From NCBI GenBank assembly GCA_965198895.1, contig OZ240676.1:5022001-5086000 (forward strand): 64,000 nucleotides of DNA, written 5' to 3'. The DNA comes from LMUY01 sp965198895. GTDB taxonomy: Bacteria > Pseudomonadota > Alphaproteobacteria > Acetobacterales > Acetobacteraceae. How positions within the stretch are numbered: the first letter of the stretch is position 1; the number at the start of each line of letters is the position of its first letter. The translations under genes were made by a program, and so were the position numbers. Below are positions 17,440-26,415 of the stretch, one piece after another. The notes under the pieces were generated by a model that was not told where the DNA came from, searched no databases, and saw nothing but the letters and a program-made list of their open reading frames with translations.

Positions 17440-18264
17440 ATGCCGCAGCAGGCACCAACACGCAGCGACAGGGCTGGCCGAGCAGCGACACAGGCTCTCG
17501 TCATCATCGGCGCGGCCGTCGTCTTCGTGCCGTTGGTCCTGACGCTTTACCTGAGCGTGTTCAACGAGACGCTGATCGTGTTCCCGCCTCGCGGCTACAC
17601 GCTGGCCTGGTATCCCCGCATCCTCCCCGCCTTCGGGGACGCACTGAGCACCAGCCTGCTCACGGCCGTTGCCGCCGTGGTGATCAGCCTGCTCATCGGC
17701 GTGCCCGCCGGGATCGGCCTGTCGCGCTACCGCTTCCGGGGCCGCGGTGCCGTAGGCACGCTGCTGCTCGCGCCGCTCACCATACCGGGCGTCGCCATCG
17801 GCCTCGGCATTTTCGTGCTGGCGGTGATGATCGAGGAACGCACGGACTGGGCGCTCAGCGGCTCCGTCGGGTTGATGGTCGCCGCCCACGTGCTGATCAC
17901 CCTGCCTTGGGTGGTTCGGCTCTGCCTGGCCTCGCTTGCCAACCACGACCGCGCGGCGGAGGAAGCAGCGGCCAGCCTCGGCGCCCGGCCGTTGACGGTG
18001 ATCTGGCGCGTGACCCTGCCGGCGATGCGGGGCGGCATCGTGGCGGGGGCTTTGTTCGCCTTCATCATCTCGTTCGAGAACCTGGAAATGACGCTGTTCC
18101 TGACCGCGCCGGGCATGACGACCCTGCCGATCGCCGTGCTGCAATACCTGCAATACCACATCGACCCGCTGGTTGCCGCCGTCGCCGTGGCGCAGGTCGT
18201 GCTCGTCGGCGGTGCGTTGCTGCTGCTGAACCGCTACACGCCGATCGCGCGGGTGGTCGCTTGA
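17440..18264 (+). CDS. ABC permease, polyamine type (PotC-like)
   Basis: Inner-membrane permease of a spermidine/putrescine-type importer, 274 residues, six predicted helices. The EAA loop is visible at about 178-200 (DRAAEEAAASLGARPLTVIWRV, shortened here as EEAAASLGA...). First gene of a four-gene unit, followed directly by the ATPase through a TTGA overlap. The substrate class (polyamine, or another cation or small organic acid) rests on family resemblance alone. Confidence 0.88.
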   Translation: MPQQAPTRSDRAGRAATQALVIIGAAVVFVPLVLTLYLSVFNETLIVFPPRGYTLAWYPRILPAFGDALSTSLLTAVAAVVISLLIGVPAGIGLSRYRFRGRGAVGTLLLAPLTIPGVAIGLGIFVLAVMIEERTDWALSGSVGLMVAAHVLITLPWVVRLCLASLANHDRAAEEAAASLGARPLTVIWRVTLPAMRGGIVAGALFAFIISFENLEMTLFLTAPGMTTLPIAVLQYLQYHIDPLVAAVAVAQVVLVGGALLLLNRYTPIARVVA

Positions 18265-19373
18265 GCCGGTTGCAGATCGACGGACTAAGCAAGTCCTACG
18301 GCGCCACCAACGCGGTGAACAGCGTCACCCTGGACATCGCCGAGGGCGAGATGGTGGTGCTGCTCGGCCCGTCCGGCTGCGGTAAGACCACGATCCTGCG
18401 TATGGTGGCCGGCTTCGTGCAGCCCTCGTCGGGTGACATCCGGTTGGACGGGCGCAGTATCGTGGCGCTGCCGCCCTACCAGCGCGACCTGGGGCTGGTG
18501 TTTCAGTCCTACGCCCTGTTCCCGCACATGAGCGTCACTCGCAATGTGGCCTTCGGGCTCGAGATGCGCGGCATCAAGGGGGTAGCGTTGGACCGGCGGG
18601 TGGCCGAGATGCTCCGCCTGACCCGGCTCGAACCACTGGCCGGCCGCCTGCCGCGGGAGCTCTCGGGCGGGCAGCAGCAACGCGTCGCCCTGGCCCGCGC
18701 CCTTGCGATCCACCCCCGCCTGCTGTTGCTGGACGAGCCGCTCTCCAACCTTGACGCGGCGCTGCGGGGCGAGGTGGGGCGCGACATCCGCCTGCTGCAG
18801 AAATCGAGCGGGCTGACCACGGTGATGGTCACCCACGACCAGGACGAGGCGATGGCGATGGCCGATCGCCTGGTGGTCATGCGCGAGGGCCGCGTGCAGC
18901 AGACCGGCACGCAGGAGGATTTGTACGAGCGCCCGGCCAACCCGTTCGTCGCCAGCTTCATCGGCCGCAGCAACATGCTGGAAGGCACGTTGGGCGACGG
19001 TGCGATCCATTTGCCCGGCGCCACCGTCGAACTCGCCGGCCGTTATCCGGGGCAGGGCGCCTGCACCCTGGCGCTGCGGCCCGAGCGGTTGAGCCTAGGC
19101 CCGGCGGGTGGCGTCGGCCCGGGCACCATGCCGGCGACCGTGGAACTGGCCAGCTATCTCGGCCCGGTGCGCGAACACCTCGTGCAGATCGGCACCGACC
19201 TGCGCGCGATCGTGCGGGACACGACGGCCCGGCCCGGCCCTTTGCTCGCCGCGGGCGAACCCGTCACAGTCCATTGGGATGCGGGGGCGGAGCGCGTGTT
19301 CGATCCCGCGGGCGCCCCGCTTGCCTCTGCCTTGTTCGAACCAACCCCAGCGAGGATTTCCGACCATGCCTGA
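18261..19373 (+). CDS. ABC transporter ATPase, PotA-like
   Basis: 370-residue ATPase with Walker A GPSGCGKTT (36-44), signature LSGGQQQR (about 134), Walker B LLLLDEPLSNLD and H-loop VTHDQDEAMA. The C-terminal TOBE_2 region runs from about 275. The start is TTG at 18261, overlapping the permease stop as TTGA; another TTG nine bases later would also work. Its own stop lies eight bases inside the binding-protein gene, indicating translational coupling. Confidence 0.92.
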   Translation: MSRLQIDGLSKSYGATNAVNSVTLDIAEGEMVVLLGPSGCGKTTILRMVAGFVQPSSGDIRLDGRSIVALPPYQRDLGLVFQSYALFPHMSVTRNVAFGLEMRGIKGVALDRRVAEMLRLTRLEPLAGRLPRELSGGQQQRVALARALAIHPRLLLLDEPLSNLDAALRGEVGRDIRLLQKSSGLTTVMVTHDQDEAMAMADRLVVMREGRVQQTGTQEDLYERPANPFVASFIGRSNMLEGTLGDGAIHLPGATVELAGRYPGQGACTLALRPERLSLGPAGGVGPGTMPATVELASYLGPVREHLVQIGTDLRAIVRDTTARPGPLLAAGEPVTVHWDAGAERVFDPAGAPLASALFEPTPARISDHA

Positions 19374-20412
19374 TGCCGGACCGTTCCGCCTGCCGCGCCG
19401 CGCCCTGCTGGGCGGTGCCGCCGCCCTGCCGTTCATGGGGCGCGCCGCCTTTGCCGACGAGCAGGTGGTGATCTCCACCTGGGGCGGCGACTACGCGCAT
19501 TTGCTGCACGACAACGTCGACGAGCCGATCCTGAAGCCCGAGGGCATTACGGTCGTGCAGGACATCACCGACGAGGACCCTCGTGTCGCCAAGCTGTACG
19601 CCCAGCGCCGGCTGCCCCGCGGCGCCGATGACGTGCTGTGCGTGCAAGCGGTCCGCGGCCACGAAGTGGGCGATGCCGGGCTGGTCGAGACGCTCGACGC
19701 GAGCAAGGTTCCCAACCTGGCCCACGTGCTGCCGAACCTGCGGTCGCCCTACTACGCGGCGCATATCTGGAGCCCGCAGGTCATCATCTACAACCCGGAC
19801 CGGGTGAAGGAGCCACCTAAGACGTTCACCGATTTGCTGGACCCGAAATACAAGGGCCGCGTGGGCGTGGGCGATGGCAACTATTTCTACACGATGATGG
19901 CGGCGGCCCTGGCCGCGACCGGCGACTTGAACAAGGTCGATTCCGAAGAAGCCAAGGCGCTCGCGCAGAAGCTGAACGCGAACGGCTTGCGGCTGTATCC
20001 CTCCACGGACTCGATCGGCGCCGGCATCAAGTCCGGCGAGATCGACGTCGGCATCATGTGGCTGGCCCGCGTGATCATGTGGCAGAACGCCGGCATCCCG
20101 GTGAAGGCGTCGTTCCCGACCGAGGGATCGGTGTTGTATATCTCGGGCATGGTGGTACCCAAGAACGCGTCCAACAAGGTGGGCGCCTACAAGTATCTCA
20201 ACGCCATGCTCGAACCGTCGGCACAGACCCGCTTCGCCGAGCGCATGGGCTACCTGCCGACGGTCGACAACTGCAAGCTCGTGGGCAAGGTCGGCGAGCA
20301 ACTCGCTTTCCCCGACCCGGCGCCCAAGCTGTTTCCGCCGAACTACGACATCACGGGCAAGCTGCAGGGCCCGATATCGGAATGGTGGAAAAAGACGATG
20401 CAAAGCGCGTGA
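19366..20412 (+). CDS. polyamine-type ABC substrate-binding protein (PotD/PotF-like)
   Basis: Periplasmic binding protein, 348 residues. Signal MPDAGPFRLPRRALLGGAAA contains an Arg pair before the hydrophobic stretch and a cleavage site near AFA (about residue 30), so Tat or Sec export. The mature part begins VVISTWGGDYAHLL, typical of bacterial extracellular binding proteins of the polyamine/Fe family (SBP_bac_8), with IIYNPDRVKEPPKTFTDLLD in the first lobe. It overlaps the ATPase gene by eight bases. Confidence 0.9.
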   Translation: MPDAGPFRLPRRALLGGAAALPFMGRAAFADEQVVISTWGGDYAHLLHDNVDEPILKPEGITVVQDITDEDPRVAKLYAQRRLPRGADDVLCVQAVRGHEVGDAGLVETLDASKVPNLAHVLPNLRSPYYAAHIWSPQVIIYNPDRVKEPPKTFTDLLDPKYKGRVGVGDGNYFYTMMAAALAATGDLNKVDSEEAKALAQKLNANGLRLYPSTDSIGAGIKSGEIDVGIMWLARVIMWQNAGIPVKASFPTEGSVLYISGMVVPKNASNKVGAYKYLNAMLEPSAQTRFAERMGYLPTVDNCKLVGKVGEQLAFPDPAPKLFPPNYDITGKLQGPISEWWKKTMQSA

Positions 20413-20425
20413 GGATAGGACGAAC

Positions 20426-20457
20426 CTCATCCGCCCCCTCGCTCAGGGGGGGATGAG
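20426..20457. repeat. palindrome inside the polyamine-type operon
   Basis: CTCATCC-g-CCCCC (20426-20438), loop TCGCTCA, then GGGGG-GGATGAG (20446-20457). It resembles the family-2 repeats and fills almost the whole 50-bp gap between binding-protein stop and permease start, ending six bases before the ATG. It could damp expression of the distal permease or stabilise the upstream mRNA. Confidence 0.6.
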
Positions 20458-20462
20458 TTCGC

Positions 20463-21308
20463 ATGGCTGAGCGCCAGGGCGCCGCGGCGTCTGCCTTCAC
20501 CGGCCCGGCGCTCACCGTCGTGACGATCATGCTGATCGCACCTCTGCTGCTGGTGCTGCGGTTCAGCCTCAATCGCTACGACGCCACCGAACTCATGATC
20601 GAGACGGTCACCCCCGAGAACTACATCCGCTTCATCTCGGACCCGTTCTATGTCGGGGTGATGCGCACGACCCTGTACGTGGCACTGCTCTCCACCGCAC
20701 TTTGCCTGTTGCTGGGGCTGCCCATCGCCTACCGCCTGGCCCGGATGCAGAGCCGTTGGAAGGCGCTCTGCATGCTTGCGATGATCCTGCCGCTGTTCGT
20801 GGGAAGCGTCACCCGCATGGTCGGCTGGATGATCCTGTTCGCCCATGGCGGCATCGTCGATAGCACGCTGCGCTGGATCACCGGGCATGGGCTCGAGCTC
20901 ATGTACACGCCGTTCGCTGTGATTGCCGGCGTGATCTCGATCAACCTGCCCGTCGTGGTGCTGACCGTGCAGAGCACGATGGAGACGATCGACACTCGGC
21001 TGGAGGAAGCGGCGCAGAGCCTGGGCGCCTCGCCGGGCCGCAGCTTCTGGCGGGTGGTCTGGCCGCTGGCGCTGCCAGGCGTCGCGATCGCGGGCATCTT
21101 GTGCTTCATCCTGGCGATGAACGCCTATGCGACGCCGTACCTGCTCGGTGGCCCGCGGTTCCAGATGATGGCACCGCTGCTGTATTGGGAATTCACCAAC
21201 AACAACAACTGGCCCTTCGCGGCGGCCCTGGCGCTGATCCTGATGGCCACCACCCTGGTGCTGACCGCGGGTAGCAACCTGCTGATCCCCCGGCGCTACC
21301 GGGGTTAG
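20463..21308 (+). CDS. ABC permease, polyamine type (PotB-like)
   Basis: Second permease of the importer, 281 residues with six helices and the EAA motif LEEAAQSLGASPGRSFWRVVWP about residues 180-200 (key residues E-E-A-A...G). Last gene of the unit permease-ATPase-binding protein-permease. The gap before it is a strong palindrome that partly covers the site where a Shine-Dalgarno would lie (GGGGGGGATGAG), so translation may be modulated by folding. Confidence 0.88.
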   Translation: MAERQGAAASAFTGPALTVVTIMLIAPLLLVLRFSLNRYDATELMIETVTPENYIRFISDPFYVGVMRTTLYVALLSTALCLLLGLPIAYRLARMQSRWKALCMLAMILPLFVGSVTRMVGWMILFAHGGIVDSTLRWITGHGLELMYTPFAVIAGVISINLPVVVLTVQSTMETIDTRLEEAAQSLGASPGRSFWRVVWPLALPGVAIAGILCFILAMNAYATPYLLGGPRFQMMAPLLYWEFTNNNNWPFAAALALILMATTLVLTAGSNLLIPRRYRG

Positions 21309-21363
21309 TTCGCGCTCCACACAATGTCTGTGGGCGGTATGCACGGGCACCATTGGGTAAGAC

Positions 21364-21403
21364 CATATCGATATGCTAATGTTCTCGCCGTCCTTGGCGA
21401 GAA
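21364..21403. promoter_or_regulatory. palindrome and 5' hairpin before the 4-TM/SH3 module
   Basis: Perfect 12-bp palindrome CATATCGATATG (21364-21375), then a hairpin TTCTCGCC-gtcctt-GGCGAGAA (21382-21403), 12 bases before the ATG of the membrane protein. The arrangement suits an operator overlapping a promoter plus a structured leader, but no clear -35/-10 pair was recognised. Confidence 0.5.
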
Positions 21404-21414
21404 AGTGAAGCGCA

Positions 21415-22290
21415 ATGCCCAATTCCGGCGGTTCTTCCCCAGATCAGTTGAAACGTGCGGCGCGGTTCGGCGCCGGCCTGATGTGCGTGACGCTGATCCT
21501 GATCGCGATGCTGGCCGGCGGATTGTTCGAAATCAACGGCGGCACGGCCGGGTATCAGCCACCGCTGGCGGTCGCGGTGCTGGCCGGGTTCGTGATGCTG
21601 CTGGTGGCACTCGCCGGGCTGGTGCTGATCTTCAATGCGCTCGGCCTCTCCGACAACACTGCCGCCCTTGGCCTGCCTGCCGGTTCTATCCGGGCCTTGC
21701 TTGCACTGGGGCTTGTGACTGTCTTCGTGGGTGTCTGCTCGGCGGAGCTGATCGGCTCGAAAACCTGGGACCCCGACACGGCAAAGCAGATGTTGGCCAT
21801 CACCGCCACGGCGCTGACCACCATCGTCGGCTTCTATTTCGGGAGCAACTCTGCCAACGAGGCGTACAGCGCGGCGAACCAGACGACGAACCAGGATACG
21901 CCGCCCACGCCGGCCACGCTCGACGGCCTCACCCACCAGGCCGCGGGCATCAAAGGCATCGTCGACGCGTTGCAGCAAAAGCTGGCCGCGGTGGAAGATC
22001 CGGGCCCCGACCGCATCGCCGAGCAGAATCCCGACCCGGCATCGGTCGCGGCACTTAGGGACAGCCTTGCAGCAGTCGTGGCGCAGATCACGGCGGCAGG
22101 CGTGGACCGCGATCGCGCGGCGAAGCTGGTAGCCGATGCAACCGCCGATGCCAGCAAACTGGAAGCCTCATCCGTGGCGATGCAACACTATAGCGCCGAC
22201 GCCACCAAGGCCCAGGACGCGGCCGAAGCAGCACTCGCACTTTATACCAAGGCGCGCGACGCAATGCTCGCCAGCCTGGCGAAGGGTTGA
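21415..22290 (+). CDS. four-helix membrane protein with coiled-coil tail, unknown
   Basis: 291 residues, not recognised as a named family. Predicted helices: 17-38, 51-74, 92-113 and 124-144. The last two carry the notable stretches GSIRALLALGLV and LTTIVGFYFGSNSANEAYSA. Residues about 150-290 are soluble, Ala/Asp/Gln-rich and helical, probably a coiled coil. A hydrophobic N-terminus with soluble C-terminal tail recalls holin-like or anchor proteins, but this is only an analogy. The stop overlaps a TTG of the next gene (TTGA), whose better start is nine bases on; the two very likely act together. Confidence 0.8.
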   Translation: MPNSGGSSPDQLKRAARFGAGLMCVTLILIAMLAGGLFEINGGTAGYQPPLAVAVLAGFVMLLVALAGLVLIFNALGLSDNTAALGLPAGSIRALLALGLVTVFVGVCSAELIGSKTWDPDTAKQMLAITATALTTIVGFYFGSNSANEAYSAANQTTNQDTPPTPATLDGLTHQAAGIKGIVDALQQKLAAVEDPGPDRIAEQNPDPASVAALRDSLAAVVAQITAAGVDRDRAAKLVADATADASKLEASSVAMQHYSADATKAQDAAEAALALYTKARDAMLASLAKG

Positions 22291-22295
22291 CCGCC

Positions 22296-23399
22296 ATGGA
22301 CCAGGCACGGGTTGCATCCCTTTCCTTGAACCTGCGGTCGAGCCCCGGTGGGGCCGTTCTGGCTGTGCTGCATGAGAACGCGGTGGTCGCCATCACCGGG
22401 GCGGCAGACGGCAGTTGGCTGCCGGTTTCCGCCACCCTCGGCAGCAAGACCGTGGTAGGCTTCGCCTCTAGCGCCTACCTAGCGCGCGAGACGCCGGCGC
22501 CGGCGCTCACTGTGGCAAGCAGCGCAGTTCCGATCCCCGAAAGCGCAATGCACCCGGTGACAGTCGCGGGAAATATGGCGATCGGTCCAGGACCTGGCGG
22601 AAAGCGTTTCGCCTCGGTCTGCCGCTCCGGTTTCTACGCGAGAGGCGAGACGGGGCTCGAGACGTTTATCGCGGCCCGGGGAGCTGCGCCGGCGCAGTCC
22701 AATTCCGTGCTGCGGGTGCTGGCGGCAGTGGCGCAGAATGAAGGGCTGCTGGAGTCGGTCAACTCCTACGACGATTGCTTCCTCTCGGTTGGTTTCCAGC
22801 AATGGACCCTGGGTCCGGACAACGAGCCCGGCGAGTTGCCAGTGTTACTCGCGCAGCTCGAGGCGGCGGATGCGGCGGCATTTGCCGACTGCTTCGGCCG
22901 CTACAAGCTCGGCGCCAAGGTCGCCGGGCGCACTGGTTTCTTCACGTTGGACGGCACGCCGGTGGAGACCGTCCAAGGTAAGGCGCAATTTCGCAGCAAG
23001 GAGTGGGCCTACCGTTTCTGGCGCGCCGGCTGGCACCCGGGCCTGCGGGCAGCGCAGTTGAACCTGGCGGCCGAGCGCGTCGGCATTGCCCGCGCGTTGC
23101 CCGTGCTGCAGCATCGTGCCTCCGACTGGCTGACGTCGGAGCAGGGCATAGCCTTGCTGCTGGACGAACACGTCAATCGCCCCGGCCACGTGTCGGACAC
23201 GCTGGAGACGGCGGTCAAAGCAGTGTCCGACGGCAGCCCTGCGGGCTGGGGGAACCAGCAGGAAGCACAGCTGATCCGCGCCTATGTCGATGCCAGGGCA
23301 GACACGAACATGACGGACCCGATGGGCCGCGCCAATCGCATCGCCGCCTGGGTGCAAGCGGGCAAGCTTTTGGACGAGCGCGGCTCGTTCGTGCCCTAG
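22296..23399 (+). CDS. SH3-like plus lysozyme-like domain protein, unknown
   Basis: 367 residues without signal peptide or membrane segment. Residues about 5-65 look like a bacterial SH3 domain (SLNLRSSPGGAVLAVLHENA... GFASSAYL). After a linker, residues 135-300 hold a helical domain with VLAAVAQNEGLLESVNSYDD (137-156 region; Glu149, Asp159-160 as candidate acid residues) and LSVGFQQWT, reminiscent of lysozyme or transglycosylase-fold muramidases. The ATG at 22296 is preferred (GAAGGG nine bases upstream) over TTG at 22287. Partner of the preceding membrane protein. Enzyme activity is inferred only. Confidence 0.78.
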   Translation: MDQARVASLSLNLRSSPGGAVLAVLHENAVVAITGAADGSWLPVSATLGSKTVVGFASSAYLARETPAPALTVASSAVPIPESAMHPVTVAGNMAIGPGPGGKRFASVCRSGFYARGETGLETFIAARGAAPAQSNSVLRVLAAVAQNEGLLESVNSYDDCFLSVGFQQWTLGPDNEPGELPVLLAQLEAADAAAFADCFGRYKLGAKVAGRTGFFTLDGTPVETVQGKAQFRSKEWAYRFWRAGWHPGLRAAQLNLAAERVGIARALPVLQHRASDWLTSEQGIALLLDEHVNRPGHVSDTLETAVKAVSDGSPAGWGNQQEAQLIRAYVDARADTNMTDPMGRANRIAAWVQAGKLLDERGSFVP

Positions 23400-23406
23400 G
23401 CCGCGG

Positions 23407-25056
23407 CTACGGGGTCCAGTCCTCGGCGGTGTAGGTCTGGTAGTCTTCCCGCCCATTGGCTTTGTAGCCGTGCAGCCAGGATGGGACGATATCCGGGTCT
23501 TCGCGGAAATACAGCGGGAGTTCCGGCAGGGATGTCGCGTAGATGCGTTGCATCGTCAGCCAATCGGCTTTCTGCTTGGCCGGGTCCAGTTCGACGTCGG
23601 CGGCGGCGAGGGCCGCATCCATCGCCGGGTCACTGAAGCCGGCCCAGTTCTGTCCGTTCCAGTTGTTCGCCGCGGTCGGGATCGCGGCCGAGCCATAGAA
23701 TGGCGTCGGCGGCAGGCCGATGCGGGTGCTGTTCGCGTATTCTGCCAGCCCGGTAAACTCCCGCTTGCGCATCAGCTCGCCGAAGAACGAACGGGACGGT
23801 TCGTTCTTGATCACGACGTCGACGCACACCGCCTTCCACCAGCTCTGCATGACCTGCTGCGACAATTCGCGCACGCGATTGCCGGATGTGGTGGCGAACT
23901 CGAAGCTGAGCCGGTCGCCCGCCGCATTGCGGCAGATGCCGTCCGGCCCTGGCGTGTACCCGGCCTCGTGCAACAGGGTGCGGGCGCGCGCCGGGTCGTA
24001 CGGATAGGACGGCACATCGGTCGTGAAATTTGGCTCGAGCGCATTGATCCAGGTCTGCGCCACGGAGGCATGGCCGGTGAACAGGCGCGCCACCAGCGTC
24101 TTGCGGTCCAACGCCAGCAACAAGGCCTGGCGCACGCGCAGGTCGGCCAGCATAGGATTGTCCTTCTGCCAGTCGATGCGTTCGTAGGACAGGCCTGGCC
24201 GATAGAAGAACTGGAACTGCCCCGGATGATCCTTCTCCAGCGAAACCGCCTGGTCCGTCGTCACACCGATCCCCGAGGGCGTCATGTCCACGTCGCCCGA
24301 GAGCAGATTTGCTTGCAACGCCGCCGTGTTGTCGACCAGGCGGACCACCACGCGCTTGATCGCCGGCGGCTTGCCGTGCCAGTGCGGGTTGGGCGTGAGC
24401 TCGATCAGATTGCCCGACTCGTAATGGCTGATCACATAGGGGCCGTTCCACAGGCCCGGTGTCGTCGGTGCCGAATTGTACAGCGTGTGATTGATGTAGT
24501 TCAGCGCATCTCCGCCCTCCGCGAGGCTTTTCTCGAGATGTTCCGGCAGCACGTAGTCCCACATCTGATAGGTCACCAACGTGCGCGGCAGATGCAGGAT
24601 GGCGGTGTGGTCGTCCACCACCTCCACGCTCTTGGCGCGTGACCAGACGTAGTTGTTGCTGAAGCCGCAGGCCGGGTTGCTCGCGAGCTTCCAGGTGAAC
24701 GCGATGTCGCCGGCGGTGACGGGCACGCCGTCGCCCCACTCGAGATCGGGGCGCAACCTGATCGTGACCGCCAGACCTTTGCTGCCGTCGGGCTGGTCCT
24801 CGATGCGGGCCAGTCCGTTGGCCAGCGTCGGCACTTCGGTGCAGAGCAAACACACCGGTGTGCCTTCGGTGGAGAACGCCGTGATCGGGCGCTGCGCGAA
24901 CCCGAGCGTGTAGAACTGCACGGTCTGGCTGCTGATGTAGGGATGCAGGCTGGCGGGGAACTGCGCCACGCCGATGACGAGGTTGTCCTTTGCCTGGCCG
25001 GCTACCGGGAGGGCGAGCAGAGCCGCGAGCACAGCCGAGGTGATTGATCTACGCAT
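23407..25056 (-). CDS. ABC substrate-binding protein, family 5 (orphan)
   Basis: Periplasmic peptide-type binding protein, 549 residues. Signal MRRSITSAVLAALLALPVAG with cleavage near GQA; the mature part begins DNLVIGVAQFPASLHPYISS. The family motif LEWGDGVPVTAGDIAFTWKL lies about residue 110. Begins at the ATG at 25056; an upstream in-frame GTG/ATG extension lacks a signal. Convergent with the SH3/lysozyme-like gene (seven bases apart) and divergent from the M20 carboxypeptidase. No permease adjoins it; the nearest Dpp-type permeases start 8.8 kb away. Confidence 0.88.
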   Translation of the reverse strand: MRRSITSAVLAALLALPVAGQAKDNLVIGVAQFPASLHPYISSQTVQFYTLGFAQRPITAFSTEGTPVCLLCTEVPTLANGLARIEDQPDGSKGLAVTIRLRPDLEWGDGVPVTAGDIAFTWKLASNPACGFSNNYVWSRAKSVEVVDDHTAILHLPRTLVTYQMWDYVLPEHLEKSLAEGGDALNYINHTLYNSAPTTPGLWNGPYVISHYESGNLIELTPNPHWHGKPPAIKRVVVRLVDNTAALQANLLSGDVDMTPSGIGVTTDQAVSLEKDHPGQFQFFYRPGLSYERIDWQKDNPMLADLRVRQALLLALDRKTLVARLFTGHASVAQTWINALEPNFTTDVPSYPYDPARARTLLHEAGYTPGPDGICRNAAGDRLSFEFATTSGNRVRELSQQVMQSWWKAVCVDVVIKNEPSRSFFGELMRKREFTGLAEYANSTRIGLPPTPFYGSAAIPTAANNWNGQNWAGFSDPAMDAALAAADVELDPAKQKADWLTMQRIYATSLPELPLYFREDPDIVPSWLHGYKANGREDYQTYTAEDWTP

Positions 25057-25236
25057 GGGAGCTCCGCAGATTGTGCATGCAGGCTGCCTTGGCGATGGGA
25101 TCGCCGTCAACGCTCACGCGCAAGAAGACCGTTGATATCCGACGAGAAGAATCATCCCGCCTCGCTCAGCGCCTTTTGGGAGTGGAAGAAATTTCTCGGG
25201 TTGGCGTGCGGCGGCGTTCGCCGCCATACTTCCGCA

Positions 25237-26415
25237 ATGGATCACCAACCCCAAGCTCAGGCGGCCGTGCACGGTTGGCTGCGGGCCCGGCAAGGCGAGA
25301 TGCTCGCCCTGCTGGAGGCCCTCGTGAACAGCGACTCACCGTCGCGCGACCGCACCGCCGTGGATCAGACCGGCACGCTGCTGAAGCAGTTCTTCGAGGC
25401 GCACGGCATTCACGTCGAGACCGAGCCGCATCCCGAGTTCGGCGAAGCTATTCACGCCACCCTGCCGGACCCGGCCGGCCGCAACGTCAAGCCGGTCGTG
25501 CTGCTCGGCCATCGCGACACCGTCTTCCCGCCCGGCGAGGCCGGCCGCCGCCCATTCCGCATCGAGGGCACGCGCGCCTATGGCCCCGGCGTCGCCGACA
25601 TGAAGGCCGGGCTGGTGATCAACGCCTTCGTGCTCGCCGGCTTCCAGGCCACCGGCGAGCAGCCCGGGCCGCTCGCCGCGTTGATCACGTCGGACGAGGA
25701 AATCGCCTCCCCCTCATCCCGCCCGGTGATCGAGCGCGTCGCGCGCAATGCCCGCGTGGTGCTGAACGGCGAGCCGGGCCGGGCCAGCGGCAACGTGGTG
25801 AGCGGGCGCAAGGGCAGCGTGTTCATGCGCTTCACCGTCGCCGGCCGGGCCGCGCATTCCGGCGGCAATTTCGTCGAGGGACGCTCCGCCATCGGCGAGT
25901 TGGCGCATAAGGTCATCGCCCTCCACGCACTCACTGACCTGGAGCGCGGCATCACCGTCAACGTCGGCACGGTCAGCGGCGGCCAAGGGGTCAACACGGT
26001 CGCACCGCATGCGACGGGCGAGATCGACCTACGCTACGTTCGCGCCGAAGATCGCGCCTGGGCGCTGGAGCAGGTCGCCGCCATCATGGCTGCGAGCACG
26101 GTGCCCGATACCACCGCCACATGGGAGATCCTGGGCGAGTTCCTGCCGATGGAAATGTCGCCGGACGCGCAGCGCCTGCTCGATCTGTATGTCGATGTTT
26201 CTGCCGGCCAGGGTGTCACCGTCGGTGCCGAATTCACCGGCGGATGTGCGGATAGCGGGTTTGCGGCCGCACAGGGTACGCCGACGCTTTGCGGCCTGGG
26301 GGCCGTCGGCGGCAAGGCGCATACGGTGGAGGAATACATGGAGGTGCCGACGCTCCTCGCGCGTGCGGAGGCGTTGGCCGGGCTGATCCTGCGCCTGCCT
26401 GAGACCGGCCTCTGA
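25237..26415 (+). CDS. M20 family glutamate carboxypeptidase-like peptidase
   Basis: 392 residues, CPG2/ArgE-like zinc exopeptidase. Metal ligands: His92 in LLGHRDTVFP, bridging Asp121 in GPGVADMKAG, the Glu154-Glu155 pair in TSDEEIAS, and a late His in GGKAHTVEEY. ATG at 25237 fits the family start. It begins a run with the hydantoinase B and A genes (one-base and 20-base overlaps), so it may hydrolyse the N-carbamoyl or N-acyl amino acid released by them; that link is inferred from context. Confidence 0.9.
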   Translation: MDHQPQAQAAVHGWLRARQGEMLALLEALVNSDSPSRDRTAVDQTGTLLKQFFEAHGIHVETEPHPEFGEAIHATLPDPAGRNVKPVVLLGHRDTVFPPGEAGRRPFRIEGTRAYGPGVADMKAGLVINAFVLAGFQATGEQPGPLAALITSDEEIASPSSRPVIERVARNARVVLNGEPGRASGNVVSGRKGSVFMRFTVAGRAAHSGGNFVEGRSAIGELAHKVIALHALTDLERGITVNVGTVSGGQGVNTVAPHATGEIDLRYVRAEDRAWALEQVAAIMAASTVPDTTATWEILGEFLPMEMSPDAQRLLDLYVDVSAGQGVTVGAEFTGGCADSGFAAAQGTPTLCGLGAVGGKAHTVEEYMEVPTLLARAEALAGLILRLPETGL

